Under the pieces are notes generated by a model. The model was given only the letters and a program-made list of their open reading frames with translations, did no database searches and had not been told where the DNA came from. Positions 1 through 6,150 of a stretch of DNA of 7,914 nt are shown piece after piece. The position numbers and the translations under genes were made by a program. This stretch comes from Cryptobacterium sp. CAG:338 (GTDB lineage: Bacteria > Actinomycetota > Coriobacteriia > Coriobacteriales > Eggerthellaceae). The stretch covers positions 22,177 to 30,090 of the forward strand of contig FR896072.1 of assembly GCA_000435475.1 (NCBI GenBank). The letters run 5' to 3'. Each line of letters starts with the position of its first letter. Within the stretch, counting starts at the first letter, position 1.

Positions 1-12
1 ACGTCGCCGATT

Positions 13-48
13 AAAAAAGCCGACCGAATGTAATATCCAGTCGGCTTT
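13..48 (-). terminator. Intrinsic terminator of the tRNA-Gly gene
   Basis: Read on the minus strand, a perfect 9-bp stem (AAAGCCGAC at 40-48 pairing with GTCGGCTTT at 16-24) encloses a 15-nt loop and runs into a T tract (13-18). It begins 10 nt past the encoded CCA end of the tRNA. This is the classic stem plus U-tract form, so the tRNA appears to be a single-gene transcription unit. Confidence 0.85.
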
Positions 49-57
49 ACTAATCAA

Positions 58-133
58 TGGAGCGGACGACGGGGTTCGAACCCGCGACCCTCACCTTGGC
101 AAGGTGATGCTCTACCAGCTGAGCCACGTCCGC
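58..133 (-). tRNA. tRNA-Gly (anticodon GCC)
   Basis: The reverse strand folds into a complete 76-nt tRNA. The 7-bp acceptor stem is perfect (GCGGACG with CGTCCGC), followed by discriminator U and a genomically encoded CCA at 58-60. The D arm carries AGCTGGTAGA, and the 5-bp anticodon stem TCACC/GGTGA closes the loop TTGCCAA, giving anticodon GCC, which decodes GGC and GGU glycine codons. The T arm has a 5-bp stem around TTCGAAC. No mismatch or intron is seen. A promoter lies directly upstream and a terminator directly downstream on the same strand. Confidence 0.97.
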
Positions 134-145
134 GCGCAAGAAAGT

Positions 146-173
146 ATTATATCGGTTTGAAAGTATTGTGCAA
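146..173 (-). promoter_or_regulatory. Promoter of tRNA-Gly
   Basis: On the minus strand there is a perfect -10 hexamer TATAAT (151 down to 146) preceded, 16 bp away, by TTGCAC (173 down to 168) as a -35. The expected start of transcription is near 138-139, a few bases before the mature tRNA 5' end at 133, which suits a stable-RNA promoter with a very short leader. Confidence 0.7.
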
Positions 174-192
174 GAGGAAATTTAAGAAACTT

Positions 193-201
193 TGCTACAA
201 T
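193..201 (+). promoter_or_regulatory. Possible extended -10 promoter for the 361-822 gene
   Basis: TGC followed by TACAAT resembles an extended -10 element (TGN plus a near-consensus hexamer). No good -35 lies at the usual distance. If used, it would give a leader of about 150 nt before the GTG start at 361. The rest of 134-360 shows no other convincing signal apart from the Shine-Dalgarno site next to the gene. This is a weak call. Confidence 0.3.
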
Positions 202-360
202 GTTTTGCGACTTGCATACCAAGATCATTTAAAGATGATTTGTTTTACGGTCGTTGATCAAGTACTATTTGGAAACTTTTCTTTAAGATATGAGGAAAGT
301 ACCATAAAGGTATGTAAATCGATGATTCTAGGAATGGCTCTATGAGGGAGAGGGAGCGCG

Positions 361-822
361 GTGGTAGAAAATACTAATCCTACCAATAACGACGAAGGGT
401 CGAACGAATCTAAAACCGTAAGTGGAAAGAAGTCTGGGAAGAAAAGACTGAAGCAAATTATTGGTATTGTCTTAGGTGTAGCAGTTTGTATTGTTTTGAT
501 TGCTCCTTCTATTGCGGGTTATCTCAATGTTTCGGTCATTTCGACTTCAGGACAATATACCGGTCAAGATTGTGAAGTGGAATTATATGAGGGCGATGTA
601 GTTGCTCTGCTTGCTGATGCAGATCCTTCCAATGATCCTGAACCGATAAAAACGAGCCAGATTGTTGTAGGGCAACGCACGACCTTTAATGGAATGAATT
701 TTGGAACCTATACCATGAACGTTAAACTTCTCGACGAGCAAGCTGCCGCTCAGGTTTCTATCTCGCCGCGTACAACTACAATGTGGGGAATTGATAATCG
801 ACAAACTTATGAGGTAGCTTAA
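361..822 (+). CDS. Small membrane-anchored protein of unknown function
   Basis: I do not recognise this 153-residue protein. It has a hydrophilic Asn/Ser/Glu-rich N-terminus (1-22), a strongly basic stretch (Lys/Arg, 23-31) and one hydrophobic segment (about 32-54). The positive-inside rule predicts a cytoplasmic N-terminus and about 100 extracytoplasmic residues. The outer part (55-153) has alternating beta-type sequence with a G-T-Y-T-M-N-V pattern around 115-121, reminiscent of prealbumin/CarboxypepD_reg-like or SpaA-like beta sandwiches; that is inference from pattern only. The GTG start is chosen because AGGGAG at 351-356 precedes it by 4 nt and no in-frame ATG gives a better beginning. 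It ends 11 bp before the promoter of the riboswitch leader, with no terminator between, so its transcript may read into the terC leader. Confidence 0.75.
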   Translation: MVENTNPTNNDEGSNESKTVSGKKSGKKRLKQIIGIVLGVAVCIVLIAPSIAGYLNVSVISTSGQYTGQDCEVELYEGDVVALLADADPSNDPEPIKTSQIVVGQRTTFNGMNFGTYTMNVKLLDEQAAAQVSISPRTTTMWGIDNRQTYEVA

Positions 823-832
823 ACACTGTTCG

Positions 833-841
833 TGGTATGAT
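833..841 (+). promoter_or_regulatory. Extended -10 promoter of the Mn riboswitch leader
   Basis: TGG followed directly by TATGAT forms an extended -10 element. Its expected start point, near 848, falls 3 nt before the first base of the riboswitch P1 helix at 851, so position and aptamer agree well. The -35 region (about 813-820) is poor, which is common for extended -10 promoters. The element starts 11 bp after the stop codon of the preceding gene. Confidence 0.6.
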
Positions 842-850
842 GTTTTCACT

Positions 851-943
851 CTATGAGGGAGTAGTTGACATTAATAGCTATGTGATGCGTCAACATCTTG
901 GCCTAAAAAAAGCCTGGCGTGTCTTAATCGACGAGACTCATGG
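851..943 (+). ncRNA. yybP-ykoY manganese riboswitch aptamer
   Basis: This leader element shows the family's hallmarks. The 5' strand of P1 (851-857) runs into GGGAGTAG (857-864), matching the conserved GGGGAGUAG motif. The 3' side has ACGAGACTCAT (931-941), matching the conserved GCGAGACU-type segment. P1 pairs 851-857 with 937-943 (7 bp, one G-U). Between them, GTTGAC (864-869) can pair with GTCAAC (889-894), a CAACA segment occurs at 891-895, and a GGCC/GCCTGGC stem-loop lies at 900-918. The family binds Mn2+ and commonly controls TerC-type and P-type metal exporters, exactly the gene found downstream. Its P1 3' strand is shared with the following terminator, so metal binding should turn expression on. 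Identification rests on motif memory, not a covariance-model run. Confidence 0.9.
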
Positions 944-982
944 TGGAAGGGGTAAGGGCCTCTTTTGCCATGAGTCTTTTTT
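934..982 (+). terminator. Riboswitch-controlled intrinsic terminator
   Basis: A continuous stem of about 19 bp (934-952 with 959-977, including several G-U pairs) closes a 6-nt loop and is followed by a T tract at 977-982. Its 5' strand contains the 937-943 segment that is also the 3' strand of aptamer helix P1, so the two structures exclude each other. It is therefore the expression platform: terminator without Mn2+, read-through when the aptamer holds P1. Confidence 0.9.
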
Positions 983-1074
983 GTTGAGCATTGCTTAGCT
1001 ACGGTGTTTGTTGGCTGCTGCGTTAAATAAGTTAAAGGGATTTTAGGCTTAAACCAAGGAAAGGGTACTTATCG

Positions 1075-2028
1075 ATGGATCTTTCGATATTCGCAACACC
1101 AGAAGCGTGGATTAGTTTAGGTACGCTTCTCTTTTTGGAAATCGTTTTAGGTGTCGATAATTTAGTATTCATCTCAATTACAACTGATCGTCTTCCAGCT
1201 GAAAAGCAGCACATCGGTCGTCGTCTCGGCTTGTTGGGCGCTTTAGGAATGCGTATTCTATTTTTAAGCTTTGCCTCTTTTTTGGTTCATATGACCGACC
1301 CACTTTTCACGATTCCAGGAGTGTATATCGGGGAACGTGAACTAGGCTTTTCTGTGCGTGATTTAGTATTACTCTTTGGAGGCGCTTACCTTATTTATAA
1401 AGGTATTGTTGAAGTACGAGATGTACTTGGTCTTGCAGAAGAAAAGGAAGATCAGGGCGATACGAGCCAATCTCGCCGCAGCTTAACGCTTCCTTCCGCA
1501 GTTGCTACCATTATGGTTATGGACCTTGTATTTTCAATTGACTCTGTAATTACTGCGGTTGGTTTAGCCGAGCATCTAATCATCATGATCATTGCGGTCA
1601 TGGTTGCTATCATTATTATGATGATCTTTATTGATAGCATTTCTGACTTCATCAATGCTCATACTGAGATGAAAATCCTTGCTTTGGTATTTATTGTCAC
1701 TATCGGAGTCCTTTTGGTTCTTGATAGTCTTCATATTAATTCGGGCATTGAAGTGTTGGGAATGCACGGTGAAAAGCTCATGGTTTACTTCGCGATGGTA
1801 TTTGCCATTGTTTTAGAGCTTATTCAAATGCGTTACACCAAAAACTACCGTGAATGGACTGCAAAGAAGAATTTAGAAATGATGCGTGCGAAAGGATTCG
1901 ACCCTCAGCGTACTGACACACTCGAACTTGCCCAGGCAATTTACGAAGCTGAACGTGCTGCGCAAGACGCTAAAGCGCTGGCAGAAGCTGTAGAAAATGA
2001 ACCTGCAGAAGAAAAAAAGAAAAACTGA
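1075..2028 (+). CDS. TerC family integral membrane metal exporter
   Basis: This 317-residue protein belongs to the TerC family, whose members (Bacillus MeeF/MeeY, E. coli Alx) export Mn2+ and help load metal onto secreted enzymes. Two acidic family motifs are visible: E-I-V-L-G-V-D-N at 22-29 and D-L-V-F-S-I-D-S at 150-157, whose Glu/Asp residues are thought to line the metal path. About seven hydrophobic segments lie near 13-35, 57-75, 95-113, 143-165, 167-188, 199-216 and 235-253. A cytosolic charged loop (115-138) joins the two halves, and a tail from 254, rich in Ala/Glu/Lys and probably helical, ends in lysines. The ATG is preceded by AAGGAAAGGG (1056-1065). The yybP-ykoY riboswitch directly upstream strongly supports manganese as substrate. 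No terminator separates it from the gene at 2069. Confidence 0.95.
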   Translation: MDLSIFATPEAWISLGTLLFLEIVLGVDNLVFISITTDRLPAEKQHIGRRLGLLGALGMRILFLSFASFLVHMTDPLFTIPGVYIGERELGFSVRDLVLLFGGAYLIYKGIVEVRDVLGLAEEKEDQGDTSQSRRSLTLPSAVATIMVMDLVFSIDSVITAVGLAEHLIIMIIAVMVAIIIMMIFIDSISDFINAHTEMKILALVFIVTIGVLLVLDSLHINSGIEVLGMHGEKLMVYFAMVFAIVLELIQMRYTKNYREWTAKKNLEMMRAKGFDPQRTDTLELAQAIYEAERAAQDAKALAEAVENEPAEEKKKN

Positions 2029-2068
2029 AAACATAGTGGGTCTTAAGTAGTAAAAGAAAGGGCGCAGC

Positions 2069-3112
2069 ATGAAGTACTGTACACAATGTGGAGCTCAATT
2101 AGACGATTCGAGCAATTTTTGTACCTCATGCGGCGCTCGTTGTGAAGATAAAATAAACAGTGTTTCTGAAGAGGCTAAAAGTAAAACCTCTGCAGAAACT
2201 ACCTCCATTATCGAAGAAAATTTAGTAAGTCCAGGAGTTGTTAATACAGTTACTGATAAGGCAGCTTTTCGGACCCCGAACCATGATATTGATACTGCCG
2301 ATCAACCTACGTTGGTGCTTGATTCCAGTATTCAATCTCCCAGTGGCGATACTGCTTTACTTTCGTCAAAGAGACCACTTATCATTGGCGTCGTTGTGGG
2401 AATTCTTGCAGTCTTGATTGTTGTGATTGCAGTGCTTTTCTTTAGCGGTATTGGCGGTACTGCTTTGCCAGGAGAAGGGTCTACTCAAGAACAGAAAATT
2501 CAAACTTCTGATAACGAGAATTCTGAAGCAACTGAAAACGTCGATCAAAATAACACCCAAGACTCTGATTCTTCAAATAGTTCTAGTGAGGAATTTTCTA
2601 CTCGGGCTGATTCAGTAGCAAACACGAGCGAATCCATTCCGTATTTATCTTCTTACAATACGGGATCTTATCCAGAGCTATCGATTCCCTTTGAAAATAT
2701 TTCTGCTTCGTCAACGTTGGAATCATCGAGTTACGGTACGTATTTTGCATCTAATCTTACAGACGGTAACAACGATACTGCTTGGGTTGAAGGAAACCCA
2801 GGAGATGGTGCAGGTGAAGAGATAACTTTCTCTAACCCAAATTCCAGCGAATTGTTATCTGAAATGGCGATTTTTAACGGGTATTGTAAGTCTGAGGATT
2901 TGTATTATGCGAATGCTCGTCCTTATCAAATTACCATTTTTGCAGATGGCGCTCCGATTGGTACTACGACACTTATCGATAGTTATAGTTCTTTGCAAGT
3001 GGTTACTTTCGAAGAACCAATCTATGCCAATACTATTACGGTGCGTATTGATTCAGTTTATGAAGGCTCCCGATATAGTGATTGTGGGATCAGCGAAATA
3101 GGATTTAGATAA
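2069..3112 (+). CDS. Zinc-ribbon membrane protein with NADase-type glycan-binding domain
   Basis: This 347-residue protein has three parts. An N-terminal zinc ribbon uses C4-x2-C7 and C18-x2-C21. After a polar linker a single transmembrane helix lies at about 103-127. A low-complexity Ser/Asn/Glu/Asp stalk (135-205) then leads to a C-terminal beta-sandwich (about 210-347). That last part matches the NADase-type glycan-binding (discoidin-like) pattern: A-S-S-T-L, then N-L-T-D-G-N, T-A-W-V-E-G, G-D-G-x-G-E, and later N-G-Y-x-K-S and N-A-R-P-Y. Topology places the ribbon in the cytosol and the binding domain outside. No catalytic residues are seen, so a cell-surface binding or sensor role is inferred; the ligand is unknown. 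GAAAGGG at 2056-2062 precedes the ATG. The 40-bp gap to the TerC gene contains no terminator, so co-transcription under the Mn riboswitch is likely. Confidence 0.88.
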   Translation: MKYCTQCGAQLDDSSNFCTSCGARCEDKINSVSEEAKSKTSAETTSIIEENLVSPGVVNTVTDKAAFRTPNHDIDTADQPTLVLDSSIQSPSGDTALLSSKRPLIIGVVVGILAVLIVVIAVLFFSGIGGTALPGEGSTQEQKIQTSDNENSEATENVDQNNTQDSDSSNSSSEEFSTRADSVANTSESIPYLSSYNTGSYPELSIPFENISASSTLESSSYGTYFASNLTDGNNDTAWVEGNPGDGAGEEITFSNPNSSELLSEMAIFNGYCKSEDLYYANARPYQITIFADGAPIGTTTLIDSYSSLQVVTFEEPIYANTITVRIDSVYEGSRYSDCGISEIGFR

Positions 3113-3138
3113 GCAATTTGTATTTTAATAGATGCTGA

Positions 3139-4077
3139 CTAATCCTGTTTTTGGAGTTGCGGGTCATTAGGGCTAAAGTGATCTAGGCATTCCTGAGAAA
3201 CTACAAAGCGAGTTGCCTGTGGTAGGCAACGAATAGTTAAGGGTGTTTGAAGGTTTGTTGGCTCACCGTCGTATTGAACCTGCATTCCAGGATCTGCTTC
3301 AATACGAATGTCGGTACCGCGGTAAAGTTCAAGTCCTCCAACTTTTTTAGCAAGAGCTCCTGAATGATCAAATACCTTTGCCATCACAATTGGAAGTAGC
3401 TGAAAGGCGTTTTCAGTCTTTAAAACTACTACATCAAGTTTTCCATCGCGTGGCAAGTTTTCATCCGATACCATTACTTCGAATTGCATCTTAGAGAAAT
3501 TTGCAACAACAACACCAATACCACTTGAAGTAATGGTTTTGCCATCGATGGTAAGAGTAAATTCCGATACTTGTGGTTTAGGATTTTGAAAAGCTGCTTC
3601 AAAATAGGCAACATCACCCAGAAGACGCTTGTGTTGCGTAGCGGTTCTCATGATGAGTTCATCATACCCGCAGCCTGCCATCATCGAAAAGCCGCGTTTT
3701 TCGCCCGTGTCGGTTTCTAGCTCGCCAATATCAAAGCTTAGGGTAAGAGCATTATCTGTTATTTTGCAGAGTGCATGAGGCTCGTTAGGTTCATAGAGAT
3801 TCATTGCTAACAGGTTTGCTGTGCCTGATGGATAGGGAAGTATGGGAATATCGGAATAGCGCAGTTCGTAAGCTACTGAAGAGATGGTGCCATCGCCACC
3901 ACTTGCTACGACAAAATCATACTGATCGGCATCTTTTAGAAGTGAAGAAAGGGGAGTGTCCGCTCCAAAAGTTCGTATGGTGAATTCATCGCCGTCTTCA
4001 GCGTACATGCGAACAAAATCATAAATAGCACCATTTCGTAAGCCGGAACGTAAGTTATGTATGACAAGTACTTTCAA
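3139..4077 (-). CDS. Diacylglycerol kinase family lipid kinase (YegS/DgkB-like)
   Basis: This 312-residue cytosolic protein belongs to the DAGK catalytic family, which phosphorylates diacylglycerol or related lipids with ATP. The nucleotide-binding motif G-G-D-G-T is at 60-64. P-S-G-T-A-N-L-L-A at 83-91 corresponds to the family's P-x-G-T-x-N segment, G-C-G-Y-D-E at 135-140 to the conserved turn before the C-terminal domain, and Q-Y-D-G-E at 268-272 to the late D-G-E signature. The usual N-terminal N-P-x-S-G is degenerate here (N-L-R-S-G, 8-12). Length fits the family. Translation starts at a TTG (4077-4075), chosen because AGGAAAGGG (4091-4083) lies 5 nt upstream and the residues from there (M-K-V-L-V-I-H-N) match the family start. 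It converges on the gene ending at 3112 and diverges from rnd. The exact lipid substrate cannot be read from sequence. Confidence 0.92.
   Translation of the reverse strand: MKVLVIHNLRSGLRNGAIYDFVRMYAEDGDEFTIRTFGADTPLSSLLKDADQYDFVVASGGDGTISSVAYELRYSDIPILPYPSGTANLLAMNLYEPNEPHALCKITDNALTLSFDIGELETDTGEKRGFSMMAGCGYDELIMRTATQHKRLLGDVAYFEAAFQNPKPQVSEFTLTIDGKTITSSGIGVVVANFSKMQFEVMVSDENLPRDGKLDVVVLKTENAFQLLPIVMAKVFDHSGALAKKVGGLELYRGTDIRIEADPGMQVQYDGEPTNLQTPLTIRCLPQATRFVVSQECLDHFSPNDPQLQKQD
3212..3230. repeat. Perfect hairpin inside the lipid kinase 3' end
   Basis: GTTGCCT (3212-3218) and AGGCAAC (3224-3230) form a perfect 7-bp inverted repeat around a 5-nt loop, about 100 bp past the stop of the convergent gene ending at 3112. 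Neither strand has a T tract after it. It could slow or protect the 3' end of the plus-strand transcript, since the 26-bp gap between the convergent genes has no terminator; it may also be coincidental. Confidence 0.35.
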
Positions 4078-4093
4078 GATAGCCCTTTCCTGT

Positions 4094-4112
4094 TAGTATG
4101 CTATACATACTA
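4094..4112. promoter_or_regulatory. Operator-like inverted repeat 1 in the divergent promoter region
   Basis: TAGTATG (4094-4100) and CATACTA (4106-4112) are perfect 7-bp inverted arms with a 5-nt centre (CTATA). The site lies immediately upstream of the lipid kinase Shine-Dalgarno sequence and overlaps a weak minus-strand -10 candidate, CATACT (4100-4095). It also overlaps the next palindrome by 3 bp. It has the form expected for a dimeric repressor site; which regulator would bind is unknown. Confidence 0.5.
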
Positions 4113-4132
4113 TATCGTGAGTAACGATATAG
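4110..4132. promoter_or_regulatory. Operator-like inverted repeat 2 in the divergent promoter region
   Basis: CTATATCGT (4110-4118) and ACGATATAG (4124-4132) are perfect 9-bp inverted arms with a 5-nt centre (GAGTA). The element sits between the lipid kinase and rnd starts. It shares 3 bp and the same 5-nt spacing with the adjacent palindrome, suggesting tandem operator sites. Without a T tract it is not a terminator. The sequence of the arms differs from repeat 1. Confidence 0.5.
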
Positions 4133-4197
4133 CAGTGTAAAGTTATAAGCACTTTTTAAATGCACGATTTAATTGATCCCAACCAAGGGGTGTATGC

Positions 4198-5343
4198 ATG
4201 CTCGTCGAAACCGACGCTCAACTAAAAGAGTTTTTAACCCTATGCAAAAAAAGCTCGTATATGGCTATTGATACGGAGTTTTTGCGCGAGAAAACCTATT
4301 ATGCAAAGCTGTGTCTCATTCAGGTTGCAATTGAAGATTGTATTGCCATTATTGATCCTTTTACTATCAGTGATCTTACGGTAATGGCTTCCGTGTTGCG
4401 TAATCCTGCAATTGTCAAAATATTTCACGCTTCTTCGCAGGATATCGAAATTCTCTATCATGAAACAGGTGTAGTACCGTCTCCAGTTTTTGATACGCAA
4501 GTTGCTGCCGCTTTATTGGGAAAGTCTCAACAGGCTTCTTATGCGGCGCTGGTTCAGTCCTTTTGCCAAGTTACCTTACCAAAAAAGGACTCTTTTACCG
4601 ACTGGTCACGTCGTCCGCTTAGTGACTCTCAAGTAGAATATGCCGCTGACGATGTTACGTATTTACCTACCATTTATCATGACATGGTAAAAGAATTAAC
4701 TGAAAGAGGTCGCTTAAACTGGCTTGACGATGCTTTTGCTGAAATAGCAAATCCTCGCAAATACGAAATTGATCCGCGTTTACGTTACAGAAAACTAAAG
4801 CGCGTCAATCAACTTTCGGCTCGTCAAATGGCTGCAGCACGTGAGTTTGCGGCATGGCGTGAACAGCGTGCGCAAAAGCTTAACATTCCGCGCAAATGGG
4901 TTGTTTCGGATGAGCAAATTGTTGAAGCTTGTCGAAGAGAGCCTGCAAGTTTAGATGAACTCTATATGGTGCGTGGTCTACGTGAGTCGTTGAAGGCAAA
5001 TGATGCTCGGCAGGTGCTGCAACTCATCAAAACAGGCCTTAATTGTCCTGAGGAAGATTTACCGCAGACAAAAGTTTCTCAGCGAAGTGAAGCAAATGTT
5101 GATATAGCGGTAGATCTCATGAACGCGATTGTTCGATTGCGAGCTCGCGAAAATAAAATTGCGCCTCAAACACTTGCACCCCATGCTGAGCTAATGAAGC
5201 TTGCAAGAGGTCACGATGAGGAATGTGAACTCCTTAAAGGGTGGCGTTATCACGTAGTAGGGAAAGAACTATCTGACTTTCTTGAAGGTAAGTTTTTGCT
5301 ACAACTCGTTGACGGAAACTTGAAAATAATTAAAGAAGCATAA
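4198..5343 (+). CDS. rnd: Ribonuclease D
   Basis: RNase D is a cytosolic 3'-to-5' exoribonuclease that trims tRNA precursors and other stable RNAs. At 381 residues this protein is the usual length (about 375 in E. coli). The DEDDy exonuclease domain (about 1-170) shows all catalytic positions: D25 and E27 in D-T-E-F, D82 in S-S-Q-D-I-E-I-L, and Y148-x3-D152 in E-Y-A-A-D-D-V-T-Y-L. The conserved segment T-D-W-S-R-R-P-L-S is at 134-142. An HRDC RNA-binding domain spans about 205-282, followed by a second HRDC-like helical region up to the C-terminus. The ATG follows AAGGGG (4185-4190) by 7 nt. It is divergent from the lipid kinase gene and shares the palindromic region with it; an AT-rich probable terminator follows. 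Confidence 0.95.
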   Translation: MLVETDAQLKEFLTLCKKSSYMAIDTEFLREKTYYAKLCLIQVAIEDCIAIIDPFTISDLTVMASVLRNPAIVKIFHASSQDIEILYHETGVVPSPVFDTQVAAALLGKSQQASYAALVQSFCQVTLPKKDSFTDWSRRPLSDSQVEYAADDVTYLPTIYHDMVKELTERGRLNWLDDAFAEIANPRKYEIDPRLRYRKLKRVNQLSARQMAAAREFAAWREQRAQKLNIPRKWVVSDEQIVEACRREPASLDELYMVRGLRESLKANDARQVLQLIKTGLNCPEEDLPQTKVSQRSEANVDIAVDLMNAIVRLRARENKIAPQTLAPHAELMKLARGHDEECELLKGWRYHVVGKELSDFLEGKFLLQLVDGNLKIIKEA

Positions 5344-5370
5344 TTATTTTGTTGATTCCAGGTAAGCTAA

Positions 5371-5406
5371 AGCAATAACGAGACGTTTATAACGTATTGT
5401 TTTTTT
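5371..5406 (+). terminator. Probable intrinsic terminator after rnd
   Basis: The segment 5371-5380 pairs with 5393-5401 (about nine pairs with one bulged A and one G-U pair) and leads into seven Ts at 5400-5406. The stem is AT-rich and so weaker than the other terminators here. An alternative small hairpin ACGTT-TAT-AACGT (5383-5395) overlaps it. It lies 28 bp past the rnd stop and separates rnd from the peptidase gene. Confidence 0.5.
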
Positions 5407-5410
5407 AACA

Positions 5411-5441
5411 TTGCGACTTTTGCAGTTTAGAAAAGTATAAA
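5411..5441 (+). promoter_or_regulatory. Possible promoter of the zinc peptidase gene
   Basis: TTGCGA (5411-5416) and TATAAA (5436-5441) resemble -35 and -10 hexamers, but their 19-bp spacing is long. Placed just after the rnd terminator and 35 bp before the start codon at 5477, they would give a short leader ending in AGGAG (5467-5471). Confidence 0.35.
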
Positions 5442-5476
5442 GCCGAGATGAAAACAAAAACGGAGTAGGAGTATAC

Positions 5477-6130
5477 ATGTATCTTCTTCTAATCGTAGTA
5501 ACGCTTGCGATTGGTTTTGGAGCGCAAGCTTACGTTAATCGTCAGATTAAAAAATATTCTTATGTGCCTATTTCCAACGGAATGACTGGTTATCAAGTTG
5601 CTGTTGGTATGCTTAATTACTACGGTATTTACGATGTTCCCGTGAGAATGGGGCGTCCAGGTGAAAACTTCTTCAATCCAAAGGACAATTCCATTACCTT
5701 AGATCCTCAGTCTTTCAATGGTGCTTCTATCACGGCAACAGCTACTGCATGTCATGAAGTTGGTCATGCTTGCCAATATGCACAAGGTTATGTGCCTATT
5801 AAAATTCGTGGTGCTATGGTTCCTGTGGTGAATTTTGCTTCCAATACGTGGATATTCCTTCTTTTAATTGGCATCTTTTTAAACATTGCTGGTTTGGTTG
5901 ATTTAGCTATTATTTTTTATGCGTTTGCTGTTTTGTTCCAGCTGGTTACTTTGCCCGTAGAATTTAATGCGAGTCATCGAGCACTTGCCTATATGGAAAC
6001 GACTGGTTTGCCAGGAGCAGAACGTACGGGCGCCTGGAACGTTTTGCGTGCTTGTGCTCTTACGTATGTCGCTGCAGCTTTGGTGTCAGTATTGCAGTTG
6101 TTGTACCTCTTGGGTTCTCGCGAGGAGTAA
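5477..6130 (+). CDS. YugP-like membrane zinc metallopeptidase
   Basis: This 217-residue protein matches the Zn_peptidase_2/YugP family of membrane-embedded neutral zinc metallopeptidases. The zincin motif H-E-V-G-H is at 93-97, giving two histidine ligands and the catalytic Glu94. The family stretch T-L-P-V-E-F-N-A-S follows at 158-166, where Glu162 is the likely third ligand. F-N-P-K-D-N-S-I-T-L-D-P (66-77) is also typical. Hydrophobic segments lie at about 1-19 (signal anchor), 122-157 (probably two passes) and 190-213. Length fits the family (B. subtilis YugP is about 225). Substrate is unknown; a role in membrane protein turnover is inference. The ATG follows AGGAG (5467-5471) by 5 nt. 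It is 79 bp upstream of xseA with no terminator between, so they may be co-transcribed. Confidence 0.93.
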   Translation: MYLLLIVVTLAIGFGAQAYVNRQIKKYSYVPISNGMTGYQVAVGMLNYYGIYDVPVRMGRPGENFFNPKDNSITLDPQSFNGASITATATACHEVGHACQYAQGYVPIKIRGAMVPVVNFASNTWIFLLLIGIFLNIAGLVDLAIIFYAFAVLFQLVTLPVEFNASHRALAYMETTGLPGAERTGAWNVLRACALTYVAAALVSVLQLLYLLGSREE

Positions 6131-6150
6131 CACAATTAGCTTGCTCTAAG

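Noticed and set aside
157..345. Open frame of 62 codons on the plus strand between the tRNA and the 361 gene
   Set aside because: It starts at a TTG without a Shine-Dalgarno site, overlaps the tRNA promoter region, and its product has no recognisable pattern; more likely a chance frame in AT-rich leader DNA.
583..849. 88-codon minus-strand open frame opposite the 361-822 gene and its downstream promoter
   Set aside because: It lies almost wholly within another gene, has no ribosome site of note, and its product shows no domain pattern; a shadow frame.
865..870. Perfect TTGACA -35 hexamer
   Set aside because: No -10 lies 15-19 bp downstream, and the bases belong to the predicted aptamer helix 864-869/889-894.
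1452..1767. Minus-strand open frames opposite the TerC gene
   Set aside because: The repetitive Met/Ile/Asn/Asp/His composition is what the reverse complement of membrane-helix codons yields; no supporting start signals.
2427..3101. Alternative-frame open frames within the zinc-ribbon gene
   Set aside because: They overlap a well-supported gene with clear domains and lack Shine-Dalgarno sites; no sign of frameshifting.
4094..4132. Palindromes read as an intrinsic terminator
   Set aside because: No T tract follows either stem on either strand, and they lie upstream of both divergent genes rather than after a gene.
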